A stretch of DNA of 64,000 nt, taken from the NCBI RefSeq assembly GCF_001718695.1, contig NZ_CP013420.1, positions 2,046,001 to 2,110,000 on the forward strand, given 5' to 3'. The notes under the pieces were generated by a model. That model was not told the DNA's origin, searched no databases, and saw nothing but the letters and a program-made list of their open reading frames with translations. The DNA comes from Burkholderia ubonensis (lineage in GTDB: Bacteria > Pseudomonadota > Gammaproteobacteria > Burkholderiales > Burkholderiaceae). The position numbers and the translations under genes were made by a program. Below, piece by piece: positions 37,139 through 46,400 of this stretch; position 1 is the stretch's first letter; each line of letters starts with the position of its first letter.

Positions 37139-37825
37139 TTGTGCGCCAGACACGGCGTGCGGCCATTCACGGTGGCTGCGAAACGCATCGGCGACCAAAT
37201 TCGCGAGCGCGGACGATTCGAGCCCGATGAATTGGTGCGGGTATCGCTGGATCGACCCAAACGCAGCCACGTCGTATGGATGACGCGCGCGGATCTGGAC
37301 GAGCATGCTGTCACCGCCAACCATGTCGACGGCGTCGCGCATGTCACCGAGTTGCGAAAGTTCGCGTTGCTCGACCGGGCGTGCGAGCATGTTTGCCCGG
37401 CTTGCCTGGATGAATTGCTCGTACGTTCAGGCGAACAACCGGACTCGCCAACGCACGTGTCACGCGCGTTCGACACGGCGGTCGTCGCCGACAATGCGAC
37501 GGTGGAGGGTCCACTCGTCAAGTGCGATATCCACGGGATTACGTTCGGTTCGCGTACATCGCCCGCCCTGGCAGGCTTGATCGATCAGCGTGACGCGGGG
37601 CCGCATGGCCGACTAATCAATGTAGTCGTGATCTCAACGAAAGCAGAAAACAGATTCTGGTTCGACGAAGCCTTCCTTCTTCGTGCGCTGGGACCGGATA
37701 TCGATCTCTCTACAGGCATCTATCGAATGGAATCGGGCGACCGCAGCCGCGCCCTGCTCGAAAGCGGGACATCGGTATGCAAGCACTGCCTTCGAGACTG
37801 GCTGCAGCGCAACGGCGTCGGTTAG
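37139..37825 (+). CDS. Unrecognised protein with CxxC motifs, TTG start
   Basis: I do not recognise this 228-residue protein. It has two CxxC pairs, CPAC near residue 83 and CKHC near 217, plus single Cys residues at 2 and 131. A zinc-binding or redox role is possible. The middle part (LVKCDIHGITFGSRTSPALA, then LINVVVISTKAENRFWFDEA) is soluble and reads as normal protein. The start is TTG 37139 because a near-perfect ribosome site GAGGAGGT sits 8 bases before it and no in-frame ATG is close. It is the last backbone gene before the tRNA-borne element. Confidence 0.55.
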   Translation: MCARHGVRPFTVAAKRIGDQIRERGRFEPDELVRVSLDRPKRSHVVWMTRADLDEHAVTANHVDGVAHVTELRKFALLDRACEHVCPACLDELLVRSGEQPDSPTHVSRAFDTAVVADNATVEGPLVKCDIHGITFGSRTSPALAGLIDQRDAGPHGRLINVVVISTKAENRFWFDEAFLLRALGPDIDLSTGIYRMESGDRSRALLESGTSVCKHCLRDWLQRNGVG

Positions 37826-37917
37826 CGATGTGCGGCGGCAATCGGGGGATGCGGGCGTCGGGTCGCGAAGCAAGCATGCGCCCGGAATCACGTGTGTCGC
37901 GCGGGGAAGCAGAAAAG

Positions 37918-37954
37918 ACGAAGGGCCGGGAGAATCAATCTCCCGGCCCTTCGT
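37918..37954 (-). terminator. Native tRNA-Thr terminator, now stranded beyond attL
   Basis: A perfect 16-bp stem (ACGAAGGGCCGGGAGA with its complement), a five-base loop and a minus-strand T-tract (TCTTTT). It lies 6 bases beyond the CCA of the attL tRNA remnant. Before integration it would have ended the tRNA-Thr transcript; today it is 20.5 kb from the functional tRNA. Confidence 0.8.
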
Positions 37955-37960
37955 TCAATA

Positions 37961-37976
37961 TGGTGCGGCTGCAGGA
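37961..37976 (-). other. attL, remnant of tRNA-Thr 3' end
   Basis: TGGTGCGGCTGCAGGA repeats the tRNA-Thr 3' end at 58484-58500 with one missing C. Ten bases (GGCTGCAGGA) are identical without gaps. Confidence 0.75.
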
Positions 37977-38038
37977 TCAACAATCCATATCCAACCCATT
38001 GATTCAAAAAGAAAATGAAATCGACGGTTGGAACATGA

Positions 38039-38060
38039 ACCCCCAAACATACCCCCAAAC
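38039..38060 (+). repeat. Integrase arm-type direct repeats, left end
   Basis: ACCCCCAAAC (38039-38048) is followed at once by ATACCCCCAAAC (38049-38060). The same motif occurs three times beside the integrase start at 58329-58374. Arrays on both sides of att are typical of tyrosine-integrase arm sites. Confidence 0.6.
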
Positions 38061-38143
38061 GGGTGAGCCAATGCGGATGAGGCCATCGAGCGAAAAATTG
38101 TGGCGTAAGTCGCCGATCATCGGCCGCCCGAACAGAAAACTTC

Positions 38144-38258
38144 TGGAGATTTGGAGATATATGCTCAATTCACCCCGAAAGCCTTACTGGTCAAGGGTCC
38201 AACTATCTCCAAGTGTATCTCCAAAACACTCATTTACTTGGAGACAAAGTTGGAGATA
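38144..38258. repeat. Iteron-like TGGAGATA/TATCTCCA cluster, left end
   Basis: The octamer TGGAGATA or its complement occurs exactly at 38152-38159, 38204-38211, 38216-38223 and 38251-38258, with near copies at 38144 and 38239. A matching cluster lies at 56633-56734. It could be a binding array for the element's replication protein. Confidence 0.55.
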
Positions 38259-38388
38259 GCCGGCAAATACGTCGCATGACGCCAGCCGTGTCGAGAAGCA
38301 CCCTGCGATCTGGAACGCTGCGCGCAAAGAAACTCCCGTGCCGCAGCCCTCCCCGATGCGACGGCAAAAGCTGGCCTTGTGTTCAATG

Positions 38389-38401
38389 AAAAGTTACTTT
38401 G
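38389..38401. promoter_or_regulatory. AAAGTTACTTTG dyad copy 1
   Basis: AAAAGTTACTTTG differs by one base from the perfect dyad CAAAGTTACTTTG found at 51780 and 56545. It is a likely operator of an element regulator. Confidence 0.45.
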
Positions 38402-38660
38402 CAACCGTCGCATCACGTCAGTGATTGGCGCAAGCAAGCGCGGCATAATCGCGACAAAATTGGTGATTCGGGGACCGAGATGTGCAAGTCCAGACCTAAC
38501 CTCTCAGTCGGAGGCAGATCAGGTCTGAGATTGCCTGGACGTCACCTCATCAAGGGCCGTGATCGACCCGGAAGGGACATTCGTCGTGGCTCTTGCAACG
38601 GCCCTTCGTCGCCGCCAAGCGGTCGTTCGTAGGACATGCGATGAACTGCACAGCCGTTGG

Positions 38661-39011
38661 TTAGTTGCGGCACATGCAAAGCTCGAACTCGTGTCCGTCG
38701 GGGCTGCTCAATACAATGCTTTTCATGGACTCGATCTTCAATCCGTCCATCACGATGGAGGCCCCGTTTTCTGTTGCCCGATTCACGAATTCGTGAAGTG
38801 CATTTTCTTCGAACTCAAAGGCAGGGACGGAGCTGCTACCTTTTATCTCATCTCCAAAATCGTTTAACAAAAGGCCCAGTCTGTTTGTGCCGATCATGAA
38901 TTCAGTCCACTTGCCGGACCGCTTCAGCGGTTCATATCCGAGAAGTCGCTCCCAGAAGGAAGTGGACGTCTCCATATCACTCACCTTCAAATACACGGTC
39001 CGAAGTTTCAT
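38661..39011 (-). CDS. VOC (glyoxalase/bleomycin-resistance) family protein
   Basis: The 116-residue product has one VOC fold: MKLRTVYLKVSDMETSTSFW, then GTNRLGLLLNDFGDEI, and a C-terminal SSPDGHEFELCM with the metal-ligand Glu position. VOC proteins are metal-dependent isomerases, dioxygenases or drug-binding proteins, and the substrate here cannot be read. The start is ATG at 39009-39011; upstream codons in the same frame are not VOC-like. It diverges from the MerR-controlled HEAT gene and is cargo of the element. Confidence 0.75.
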   Translation of the reverse strand: MKLRTVYLKVSDMETSTSFWERLLGYEPLKRSGKWTEFMIGTNRLGLLLNDFGDEIKGSSSVPAFEFEENALHEFVNRATENGASIVMDGLKIESMKSIVLSSPDGHEFELCMCRN

Positions 39012-39268
39012 GACGTATCCCCGAAATGGATGCCAACCGAATGTATCAGACGCCAAAATAATTGGCTCACAGCAGCGTCGGCCGGACTCATGCAGTGATT
39101 GAAGCTTGAGCATCATGCAACAGGCGTGACTGTCCATAAGCGGACTTGCGATTGTTACGTCGGAACGTCGGTTTGTGGTCGCCCGTCGCCCGTCACCTGC
39201 GGAGGAGGCGGTGATCGGCCCCACGTACGGCTGCCTGGGCGTGCAATTCGCGCCTCGCCCGAAAACAC

Positions 39269-39299
39269 TTGACCTTGTCACAGTGACAAGGCGTCCACT
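39269..39299 (+). promoter_or_regulatory. MerR-type promoter/operator of the HEAT-repeat gene
   Basis: A -35 box TTGACC (39269-39274) and a -10-like TCCACT (39294-39299) are separated by 19 bases, the over-long spacer typical of MerR-activated promoters. The spacer holds the perfect dyad CCTTGTCACAGTGACAAGG (39273-39291). The HEAT gene starts 20 bases downstream, and a MerR-HEAT regulator gene lies at 41404. Confidence 0.75.
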
Positions 39300-39318
39300 G
39301 TCGGGCGAGGAGGCGTTC

Positions 39319-39668
39319 ATGACCCGTCACTTTCCCCCGACTTCCCGTCACGCACTGACCACGGCACTCGAGCATCCAGACGCTTCGCTCCGTCTTGCGG
39401 CTGCGCTTGGTGCCGGCACAGCTCCCGATCCAGGCCAGATTACGCTACTGGTGAAGCGTTGCGGTGTCGAACCGGATTTCTTCGTTCGCGACATGCTCAC
39501 CTGGGCGCTCACCCGGCATGCGCAGGATCTGACATTGCCATTGCTGCTTGACGAGCTGCGCTCGCCGTTGGCGCAAGCGCGTAGCCAGGCGCTACATACG
39601 CTCTCAAAGATCGGAGACCCGGCAACCTGGTCAGCGATCACAAGCGGGCTGAGGTCGGACGGAATTCG
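39319..39668 (+). pseudogene. HEAT-repeat protein, 5' part (split by IS3)
   Basis: The frame starts at ATG 39319 behind a strong ribosome site GAGGAGG. It reads MTRHFPPTSRHALTTALEHP and helical repeats such as ASLRLAAALGAG and SPLAQARSQALHTLSKIGDP, which are HEAT-like. It breaks at TSGLRSDGI, where the IS3-family element begins, and the matching 3' part resumes at 40899. The intact protein would have been about 235 residues and is the predicted target of the adjacent MerR-HEAT regulator. Confidence 0.75.
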
Positions 39669-39682
39669 TGGAGGCCAACGGG

Positions 39683-40558
39683 TTAAGCAGCGATCTGATT
39701 CAAATAGAAGCGCTGCGTGAACGCGACAGGCGATTGGTAGTTCAGACGCGCCTGCGTGCGCTGCCGGTTGTAGAAGATTTCGATGTATTCGCTGATCGCC
39801 AGGCGCGCCTGCTCGCGCGTGGCGAAGCGTTGATGATAGACCAGTTCATTCTTCAGCGTTCCCCAGAAGGATTCGATGGGCGCGTTGTCGTAGCAGTTGC
39901 CACGGCGGCTCATCGACGCGCGCATGTCAAACTGGCCGATGAGTGCTTGATAAGCCAGCGCACAATATTGCGACCCACGGTCGCTATGATGAATCAGGCC
40001 CGCCGGCGGTCGTCGGGTTGCGACAGCGCGAAACAGTGCCTGCATGACCAGATTTTTCGTCATACGTTCGCTCATCGCATAGCCGACGATTTCGCCGCTG
40101 TACAGGTCCTTCAGGCCGGCAAGATACAGCCAGCCCTCGTCGGTCGCGATATAGGTGATGTCACCGCACCAGGCCTGATTGGGCGCGGTCACTGAGAAAT
40201 CCTGGTTCAACAGATTCGGCGCGACAGGCAGGTCGTGCTTCGAATTCGTCGTGGCCTTGAACCGGCGTTTCTGCTTGCAGCGCAGTCCCAGTTTTCTACG
40301 CAGTCGCCTGATCCGGTGCACGCCGATTCGCACGCCACGTTCATCGAGATGTTGCTTCAGGCGCTCGGGCCCGAAGCTTTCCCGAGTTCGCTGATGTGCC
40401 GCAAGTACCTCCGCTTCCAGGCGAGGCTCCTGCTGCGTTCTTTCGGACGGCCCGCGCTTGCGCCACGCATAGTAGCCGCTCACCGATACACCCAGCACGC
40501 GGCACATCGGCGGCACGGGATAGTCCTGTCGCATTTGTTCGATCACGCCGTACTTCAC
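39683..40558 (-). CDS. IS3-family transposase OrfB (DDE)
   Basis: The 291-residue product has the HTH_21 segment and the rve integrase core: APNQAWCGDITYIATDEGWL with the first Asp, GLIHHSDRGSQY with the second, and the Glu in NAPIESFWGTLKNELV. A GTG start overlaps the orfA stop (GTGA). It is probably made mainly as an OrfAB fusion by -1 frameshifting at AAAAAAG (40588-40594). The -1 frame reads directly into this product through VRDVLREGVAV. Confidence 0.92.
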   Translation of the reverse strand: MKYGVIEQMRQDYPVPPMCRVLGVSVSGYYAWRKRGPSERTQQEPRLEAEVLAAHQRTRESFGPERLKQHLDERGVRIGVHRIRRLRRKLGLRCKQKRRFKATTNSKHDLPVAPNLLNQDFSVTAPNQAWCGDITYIATDEGWLYLAGLKDLYSGEIVGYAMSERMTKNLVMQALFRAVATRRPPAGLIHHSDRGSQYCALAYQALIGQFDMRASMSRRGNCYDNAPIESFWGTLKNELVYHQRFATREQARLAISEYIEIFYNRQRTQARLNYQSPVAFTQRFYLNQIAA

Positions 40559-40857
40559 CGCGACTCCTTCGCGAAGTACGTCGCGAACTTTTTTAGCAGA
40601 TCGCGCTCCATTTTGACCTCGGCCAGTTCGCGCTTGACCTGCGCCAGCTCGGCCTCCATTTCCGTCAGTGGCCTCTGGTGCCGGCCGACATCTTTCAGCT
40701 TACCGGCCTTCGCCGCGCGCACCCAGTTTGCCAGCGTCTTGATTGGGATCGACAAGCGCCGGGAAGCTTCCGATACCCCCACACCTTCGGCCAACGCCAA
40801 CTTGACCGCTTCGTCGCGAAGCTCCTTCGTATAGACCGCTCTTGGAATTCGATTCAT
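40555..40857 (-). CDS. IS3-family transposase OrfA
   Basis: The 100-residue product has an N-terminal helix-turn-helix (YTKELRDEAVKLALAEGVGV, SEASRRLSIPIKTLANWVR) and a leucine-zipper-like C-terminus (MEAELAQVKRELAEVKMERD). It binds the element ends and supplies the N-terminus of the OrfAB fusion. The slippery A6G heptamer lies near its 3' end. Confidence 0.92.
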   Translation of the reverse strand: MNRIPRAVYTKELRDEAVKLALAEGVGVSEASRRLSIPIKTLANWVRAAKAGKLKDVGRHQRPLTEMEAELAQVKRELAEVKMERDLLKKFATYFAKESR

Positions 40858-40898
40858 CCATGCCTCCGTTTCTCGATTTTACGAAACGTTGGCTTCCA

Positions 40899-41258
40899 TT
40901 TTTTCCGACCGGCCTCAGGCATCTACATGACCCCGATCCGGAGGTGGCACGAACTGCGTGGCGCACCGCAGCGGGGCTGGTGCCCACCTGGCAACGAGCC
41001 GCCTTGGCTCGCGAACTGGTTCGCGAGCTAGGCCGCGGCGACAAGGACCTCAAGCGGAGTCTGAGCCGGGCATTACTCATGCTTGGAGACGACGCCATGG
41101 CCCCGCTCGATGCGGCGGCGGCCCGACACACGGACCCGGCGGTTCGCGTGCATGCCTGCGCGAGCCTCAGGCTCATCGCCGACCCGGAGAGTGCGTTTGT
41201 GCTCGATCCAGCCGATGCGTGGCGCGCAGGTGCACCGTTGCCCTACGCCGATGAATAG
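40899..41258 (+). pseudogene. HEAT-repeat protein, 3' part (split by IS3)
   Basis: This continues the gene broken at 39668. It reads FPTGLRHLHDPDPEVARTAW, then SRALLMLGDDAMAPLDAAAA and HACASLRLIADPESAF, ending APLPYADE. Both sides of the break contain a GLR-type repeat start (SGLRSD and TGLRHL), so a few codons may have been lost or duplicated on insertion. The frame is otherwise open, and the next gene is the MerR-HEAT regulator. Confidence 0.7.
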
Positions 41259-41403
41259 GCGGGTTTACGGCGATCGATGTGATGAGCCACGTGTTGGCCG
41301 AGGTGATGGAAGCCGTTGGCGGTTTGTTAGAATTTTCGAGGCTCGATTGGAGCCAAGGCCGAGACACGAGGCGGCGTGAACCAGATGACACCGGAGACAA
41401 GTG

Positions 41404-42411
41404 ATGCGCATCAGCGAGTTGGCCAATCGTTCCGGCGTCAGCGCGCGCATGCTGCGGCACTACGACGCGGTCGGACTGGTCAGCCCATCGGGACGTACGG
41501 AAGCGGGATATCGCGAGTATTCGCAAGCCGATGCCTTGCGCCTGTTCCAAGTGGAAAGCCTGCGTTCGCTGGGCCTCGGGCTGGCCGAGGTGCGTCAGGC
41601 GCTCAGCCAACAAGCGCCTCACCCCGATGTGCTCATTGACGCGCTGATGGTTCGCAGCCGCGAGCGGCTGGCCGCAGAGCAAGCGTTGCTTTGCCGGCTG
41701 ACTGCTGTGTCCGCCACCTCCCCCGAGGATTGGTCCGCAGTGCTTGAGGTCGTGCATCTGCTGAAAGGACTGGACTCGACGCATGCGCCTGAGAGACAGC
41801 GTGCTGCATTTGACGCCGCGTCCAGCGATGCCCCGCTTGCAGCACTCATCGCCCACGCACTGCTCCAGGAACAAGAGCCGAATGTCGCAGGTGCGCTGCA
41901 CTGGGCGCTGGCAAGAACCATAGGCAGCGGTGCCAGCGTACTTGGCGCGGCGCTTCAACAGCCCGATCCGGTAGTACGCGAACGGGCCGTGCTCGCGCTG
42001 GCGAAACTCGGAGGTTCCGATGCGGTGGAGACCTTGCGTGGCTCGCTCCTCGACCCCGCGGAGCGCGTGCGGTATCGCGCTGCGCGGGTGCTTGGCGGAT
42101 GGGGGATACGCGACGCCATTCCCCTGCTGATCGAGCAGGTTCTTGGCGGGACTCACGATGTCGAGGCGGCCGATGCGTTAGCCGATTTGGCGGAAGACCC
42201 TGCGATCGCAAAGCAAATTGTGGAGCGCTTTGAAGCAGCGATCTCAGACGGTCAAGCCGATGTCCAGACCCGTGTACGTATTTGTCAGGCGCTCGCCGAA
42301 TTCAATGGCACGGCGTCGGCCCTGCTTGCCCGGCTGGCCGCCGATCCAGACCCGTCCGTGGCGCGCAATGCTCGTTACGTGATGGGTATTCGCAACGACG
42401 CGCTAACGTAG
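41404..42411 (+). CDS. MerR-family regulator fused to HEAT repeats
   Basis: The 335-residue product starts with a MerR DNA-binding domain: MRISELANRSGVSARMLRHY, then YSQADALRLFQVESLRSLGL and a dimerisation helix. After about residue 140 it changes to HEAT repeats (DPVVRERAVLALAKLGGSDA, DPAERVRYRAARVLGG, DPDPSVARNARYVMG). A HEAT effector domain replaces the usual small ligand pocket. It most likely controls the MerR-type promoter at 39269. The start ATG 41404 overlaps nothing, and the preceding gap contains no obvious promoter of its own. The inducing signal is unknown. Confidence 0.85.
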   Translation: MRISELANRSGVSARMLRHYDAVGLVSPSGRTEAGYREYSQADALRLFQVESLRSLGLGLAEVRQALSQQAPHPDVLIDALMVRSRERLAAEQALLCRLTAVSATSPEDWSAVLEVVHLLKGLDSTHAPERQRAAFDAASSDAPLAALIAHALLQEQEPNVAGALHWALARTIGSGASVLGAALQQPDPVVRERAVLALAKLGGSDAVETLRGSLLDPAERVRYRAARVLGGWGIRDAIPLLIEQVLGGTHDVEAADALADLAEDPAIAKQIVERFEAAISDGQADVQTRVRICQALAEFNGTASALLARLAADPDPSVARNARYVMGIRNDALT

Positions 42412-42597
42412 TCGAGTTTGAGTTTGATAGTCGGCCTCTTCCTTGGGGGTGAATGCCCTCGTTTCCTGTCTCTCCCGGATCTGTCGGTCGGGAAATAGTC
42501 TGCTCGCTTGCTCGGCAGCAGACGTGCGCTTGTCCGGGAGGGTCTCATATCAGGAGCGGCCGGAGATAGCCGAGAAGCCAGCATTTTCGACTTCAGA

Positions 42598-42700
42598 CGC
42601 CAAATGTCAGCTAGTGGCCGACTGCCGCCCGACGCGGTCGGCCGTAGCCGACCCGCAGCGGCCAGTCGGGTTTCCCCAAGACGGCCGTTCACGGCCCTAG
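42598..42700 (+). repeat. Intergenic GC-rich repeat, copy 1
   Basis: It contains GCCGACCCGCAGCGGCC, also found as GCCGACCCACAGCCGCC in copy 2 at 43180-43290. Both copies have nearby GGCCGA and AACGGMC-type blocks. The repeats flank the gene at 42697-43095 in the same orientation. No function is evident. Confidence 0.5.
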
Positions 42701-43095
42701 ATCGGAATGGATACGTGCCGATAGATATGGGTAACTTTCGTGGCGGTAATCAATATCTCGTCGTGCTCGCGGAGGCGAGAGTATTTTTTCGTATAAATCC
42801 TCACCGCCGCTCCCAGGTTCGTATGCTTGATCTTGCTGATGACGACCTGATCCAGCTTGTTCCAATCAGCCTCCGCCGCAGCCGAGGGGCTGCCACCGCG
42901 CTCGAAAGAGATTGGATTCATCGTCATGGAACCTGATGACGAATCTTGATGAAACGTGATGCGGACCTGCGAAATGGTTGAGCCCTCAGGCGCCGATTTC
43001 AGTATGGCGATGACGCTCCGCAAAACATCGTCCAGTTCGATCATTGCGTTGACGTCGACTTCGGCTTGGGCTCGTTTAGCTTTGCAGTTAAACAT
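42697..43095 (-). CDS. Unrecognised small protein between intergenic repeats
   Basis: I do not recognise this 132-residue protein. It begins MFNCKAKRAQAEVDVNAMIE and has a regular alternating pattern (SQVRITFHQDSSSG, VVISKIKHTNLGAAVRIYTK), suggesting a small alpha/beta domain. The start ATG at 43093-43095 was chosen because upstream codons are Arg/Ser-rich and lie in the repeat. It is flanked by the repeat copies at 42598 and 43180. No partner gene is obvious. Confidence 0.5.
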   Translation of the reverse strand: MFNCKAKRAQAEVDVNAMIELDDVLRSVIAILKSAPEGSTISQVRITFHQDSSSGSMTMNPISFERGGSPSAAAEADWNKLDQVVISKIKHTNLGAAVRIYTKKYSRLREHDEILITATKVTHIYRHVSIPI

Positions 43096-43179
43096 GATCT
43101 GCCCTTCGGAGCTGTTGCGGGATTTATCGGATGATGCCTTTGCGTGGCCGCAGAAGGCAAGATTGAAACGATTCAGCGG

Positions 43180-43290
43180 GCGACGTCGAGTGGCTGTTCC
43201 TGGCCGCCAACCGACGGATGTGGCCGACGGTTGCCGACCCACAGCCGCCCTCCAACTCACTCCAGAACGGACACTCCGACGTGATAGGCT
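43180..43290 (+). repeat. Intergenic GC-rich repeat, copy 2
   Basis: It matches copy 1 at 42598-42700 in GGCCGAC and GCCGACCCACAGCCGCC and in a downstream GAACGGACA-like block. It lies between the small gene and the 3' end of the restriction-modification gene; otherwise the 43096-43408 gap is empty. Confidence 0.45.
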
Positions 43291-43408
43291 AGATCGAATT
43301 CACCACCGGCAGACATTATGGAAGCGGGTACGAGTGACAGTGCAATCGTCATCGAATATGCCTTGCGACAGAGGTGAAACTTGCCAGGTGGGTCATCGTA
43401 GGCTCCCG

Positions 43409-46400
43409 TCAACGGCCGGCATCTGTCCACCTCCCATCAGCGCTCACCCGAGCGCGACCGAGTACCGCCAATGTCTCCAGCAACGTCGGAAGGCGCTCGC
43501 GCCATCGACCGCGGCCGCTAAAGCGTGCAGCCACCGCGTCTCGATCGAGGCCCGCGCCCGATTGCGCCAGCACTTCGGCGACGGCCTTAATTTGCTCAGT
43601 CAGGCTAGAGGGCCACGGACGCGTAGTCACGGCCCCAGCGCTAACGGGCAATCCCTCCGCCTCTTCGTCAAGATCGCTTTCAGTTTCGACCTCAAGGGCC
43701 ACCTGTTCGCCTAAGGCCTGCGCTTGCTGGAACTCAGGCCTCAGCCAGCGAACCGCACCAGCCGTTTCCTCTGCAGCGCGCTTGGCATTGAGTGCAACAA
43801 GTCGATCCAGAAGCGTATCGACATCGGCAGGGAGATGCAGGTCAGCCCAGCCATAGGCTTGGAGGACAGCGGCATCCAGCTGATCATGAAGACTCTTGAG
43901 GACGCCAGCCAACCCCGCTTCATTTGTTGACTTCTCTTTAGGGGTCAATGCTTCACCGCTACGTAACTTCTCCACAACGTTGTAGAGAGGAGTGAGCTTC
44001 AAATCAGCGTGGTCCGCCTGCTGACGCTTTCGGTGCGCGTCAATGCTCTCGCCAAGTTGACGAATTCGGTCCGCCAGTTCGACAGTTAAGCCAGTATCTG
44101 TGCTGGGAAAAGGGAACGGATCAAAGCAGCGGGACTTGCTGTAGACGGGGTCGTTCCCAACGCCCAACCGGCCCCCAGCTGCGAGCGCCCAATGGACGTG
44201 TGCAGCACTGGATAAGACACCGAGGTGAAATGCATCGTCGCTGGCAATGACAACCAGCTTATGGTCCGGGAGCACAGAAGCGTCGAGAAAAACGAACAGG
44301 CGGTGCTTGGCCGTTTCGACCGTAGCAATGTAGCGCGGCAATCCCGTAAGTGCGGCACGCAGTCCTTGCCGGGGCTCGCCGAAGGTCCACCATTGGTTAC
44401 GCAACCGGGCCCGTCGATTAACATCGCGCTCCGGTTTCACGCGCTCAAGCACCCATTGGTAAACGCGTGGAAACTGCGCTCGCACTTCCTCCTCACTCAA
44501 TCCGTAAAGGTCAATCAGCCAGAATCCACGTGGGCGGTTTGTCAGGTCTTTCCCGCTGCAAAACGGCCGGATCCGCTCATTGAGTAAAGGGGTCTCTCCG
44601 AGGCCCAAGTTGCGCACCTCAGATTCACTTTTCACGATGAACCCGTTGCCAGCCCTCATCATGCCCATGGAACTCAAGCCAGCATTCGAGCGCAGTTTTG
44701 CTGTGCTGGTAAGGTTGGCTCCGACCTTCAGGTCCGGGTGAATCATGCCCTGCCGGGATGACAGTTGCACTGCAACTTCGCCATTTTCGGCCTCGACCTC
44801 TTCGGTGACGGTAAGAAGCCGCCCTTCAACAGCTCCCGAAACCCCGACAGACATGGCAATTCGCACATCCGCACCGTCAGAACTGTCGACCCAAGGGTGG
44901 TCAGGTATGGCAAAAACTAAGCTAAGTGGCGGGGTAGCCGACTGGTGAAACTCGACGACCCGCCGATTGAAAATCATTGTGAGGCTGTTGGTCGTGATAA
45001 AGCCAAATCGTTCAGCTTCTCCGTTGCGTACAGCCTCTGCCGCACGCTGCCACCAGTACATCACGAAATCTGCACTTTCAGGTACTTCAGGCCACGCCGC
45101 ACGAAGAGCATCGACATAGCCATCGCCCAACAGAAGGCGCATGCGCTTGTTGCCGATGTAAGGGGGATTACCGACGATGAAATTTGCAGTTGGCCATGGA
45201 GGTGATTGGCGTGGATTCACGTAACGCCACTGAGCGAGCTGAGCCGACTCGTCCGGAATTTGCTGACCCGTCGCGGGATGAGACTTCATGGTCTCGCCAT
45301 CCCAGCGTGTCATCACGTGTCCCTTAGCATCGAGGATATGCTCGCGTCGTTCGTACGCCAGGACGGCATCGCGATGTTCGATGTTGCCGTAATCGTGCAC
45401 CACAGGCTCAGCGACGGCGCTGTTGCCGTTGGTCCGGATATGCCATTGAAGGTAACCAATCCACAGCACGAGTTCGGCAAGGGTCGCCGCGCGTTCGTTC
45501 ACTTCGATGCCCAGCAACTGCTGCAGTGTGACGGTCTCGCGCCCAAGGTCGAGAGCGGTCTGCGTGTCACCAAGTGCTGCAAGCTGGTTGAGGACCTCGC
45601 CCTCCAGGCGCTTCAGATGTTCCAGCGCCACGTAGAGAAAGTTGCCGCTACCGCACGCAGGGTCAAGCACACGTAACGTGCATAGCCGGTGCAGGAAATC
45701 TTTTACCTGCTGCTGAGCATCCCGCCACTTGGCTCGCACGGCAGCGCTGTGACGATCGAGCGCGGCGAAATCCTTTTTCGTTTTCACTTCAGGAGGGCGC
45801 GTTTCGAGCTCAGCAGCCTCATGCGCCAACAACAAAGCCGCGGCCTGCGCATCGGCCCATTCAGCTCGTAGGGGCTCAACCACCGTCGGCAACACGAGGC
45901 GCTCGACATATGAGCGCGGCGTGTAATGGGCGCCGAGCGCGTGCCGCTCGTCCGGGTCAAGCGCCCGTTCCAGCAACGTGCCGAAAATGGCGGGCTCCAC
46001 CTCACGCCAGTTAGCTCGCGCCGCGAGAATGAGCAGGTCCACTTGCTCGCTTGACAAGCGCAGGCTGTAGACGTCGGAAGTGGCTCCCTTAAAGAGCTTG
46101 CCGTTGAACCGCAAGACCTGCCGAACTAGGGCCGCGGAGAAGCCACCCTTGTCCATGTCGGCCCAAAGGATGCGCAGCATTTGCTGGAGGGTGGCGGGGT
46201 CATCACGATGCCGCTTTAACAACTCATGAAATGAGCCTTCGGGCAACAACCCGACGTCCTCGGCAAACATGCTGAACAAACAGCGAGATAGGTAGGCTGC
46301 AACGTCGTGCGATGCGTGCCCGGCCTGTTCCAGCGACCGCGCCAGCGTTGCCAAGCGTTCCGAGACTTCACGCGTCACTTTGGCGCTGATACGGGCCGGG

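Larger units (their letters stand above)
37977..38660. other. Left non-coding end of the element
   Basis: About 680 bases without a supported gene. The stretch holds integrase arm-type repeats (38039-38060), an iteron cluster (38144-38258) and a copy of the AAAGTTACTTTG dyad (38389-38401), which are listed separately. Short frames here have no ribosome site or recognisable product. Confidence 0.6.
39669..40898 (-). mobile_element. IS3-family insertion sequence
   Basis: The element is about 1.23 kb. Its imperfect ends TGGAGGCCAACG (from 39669) and, on the minus strand, TGGAAGCCAACG (from 40898) are inverted repeats. It carries orfA and orfB with a -1 frameshift signal. No target duplication is visible, and the exact ends may be off by a few bases. 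Confidence 0.8.

Noticed and set aside
38144..38258. Repeats considered as a CRISPR array
   Set aside because: The octamers are too short, irregularly spaced and in both orientations; there are no cas genes in the window.
42598..43290. Repeats around the small gene considered as integron attC sites
   Set aside because: No GTTRRRY/RYYYAAC ends are visible and there is no IntI-type integrase.
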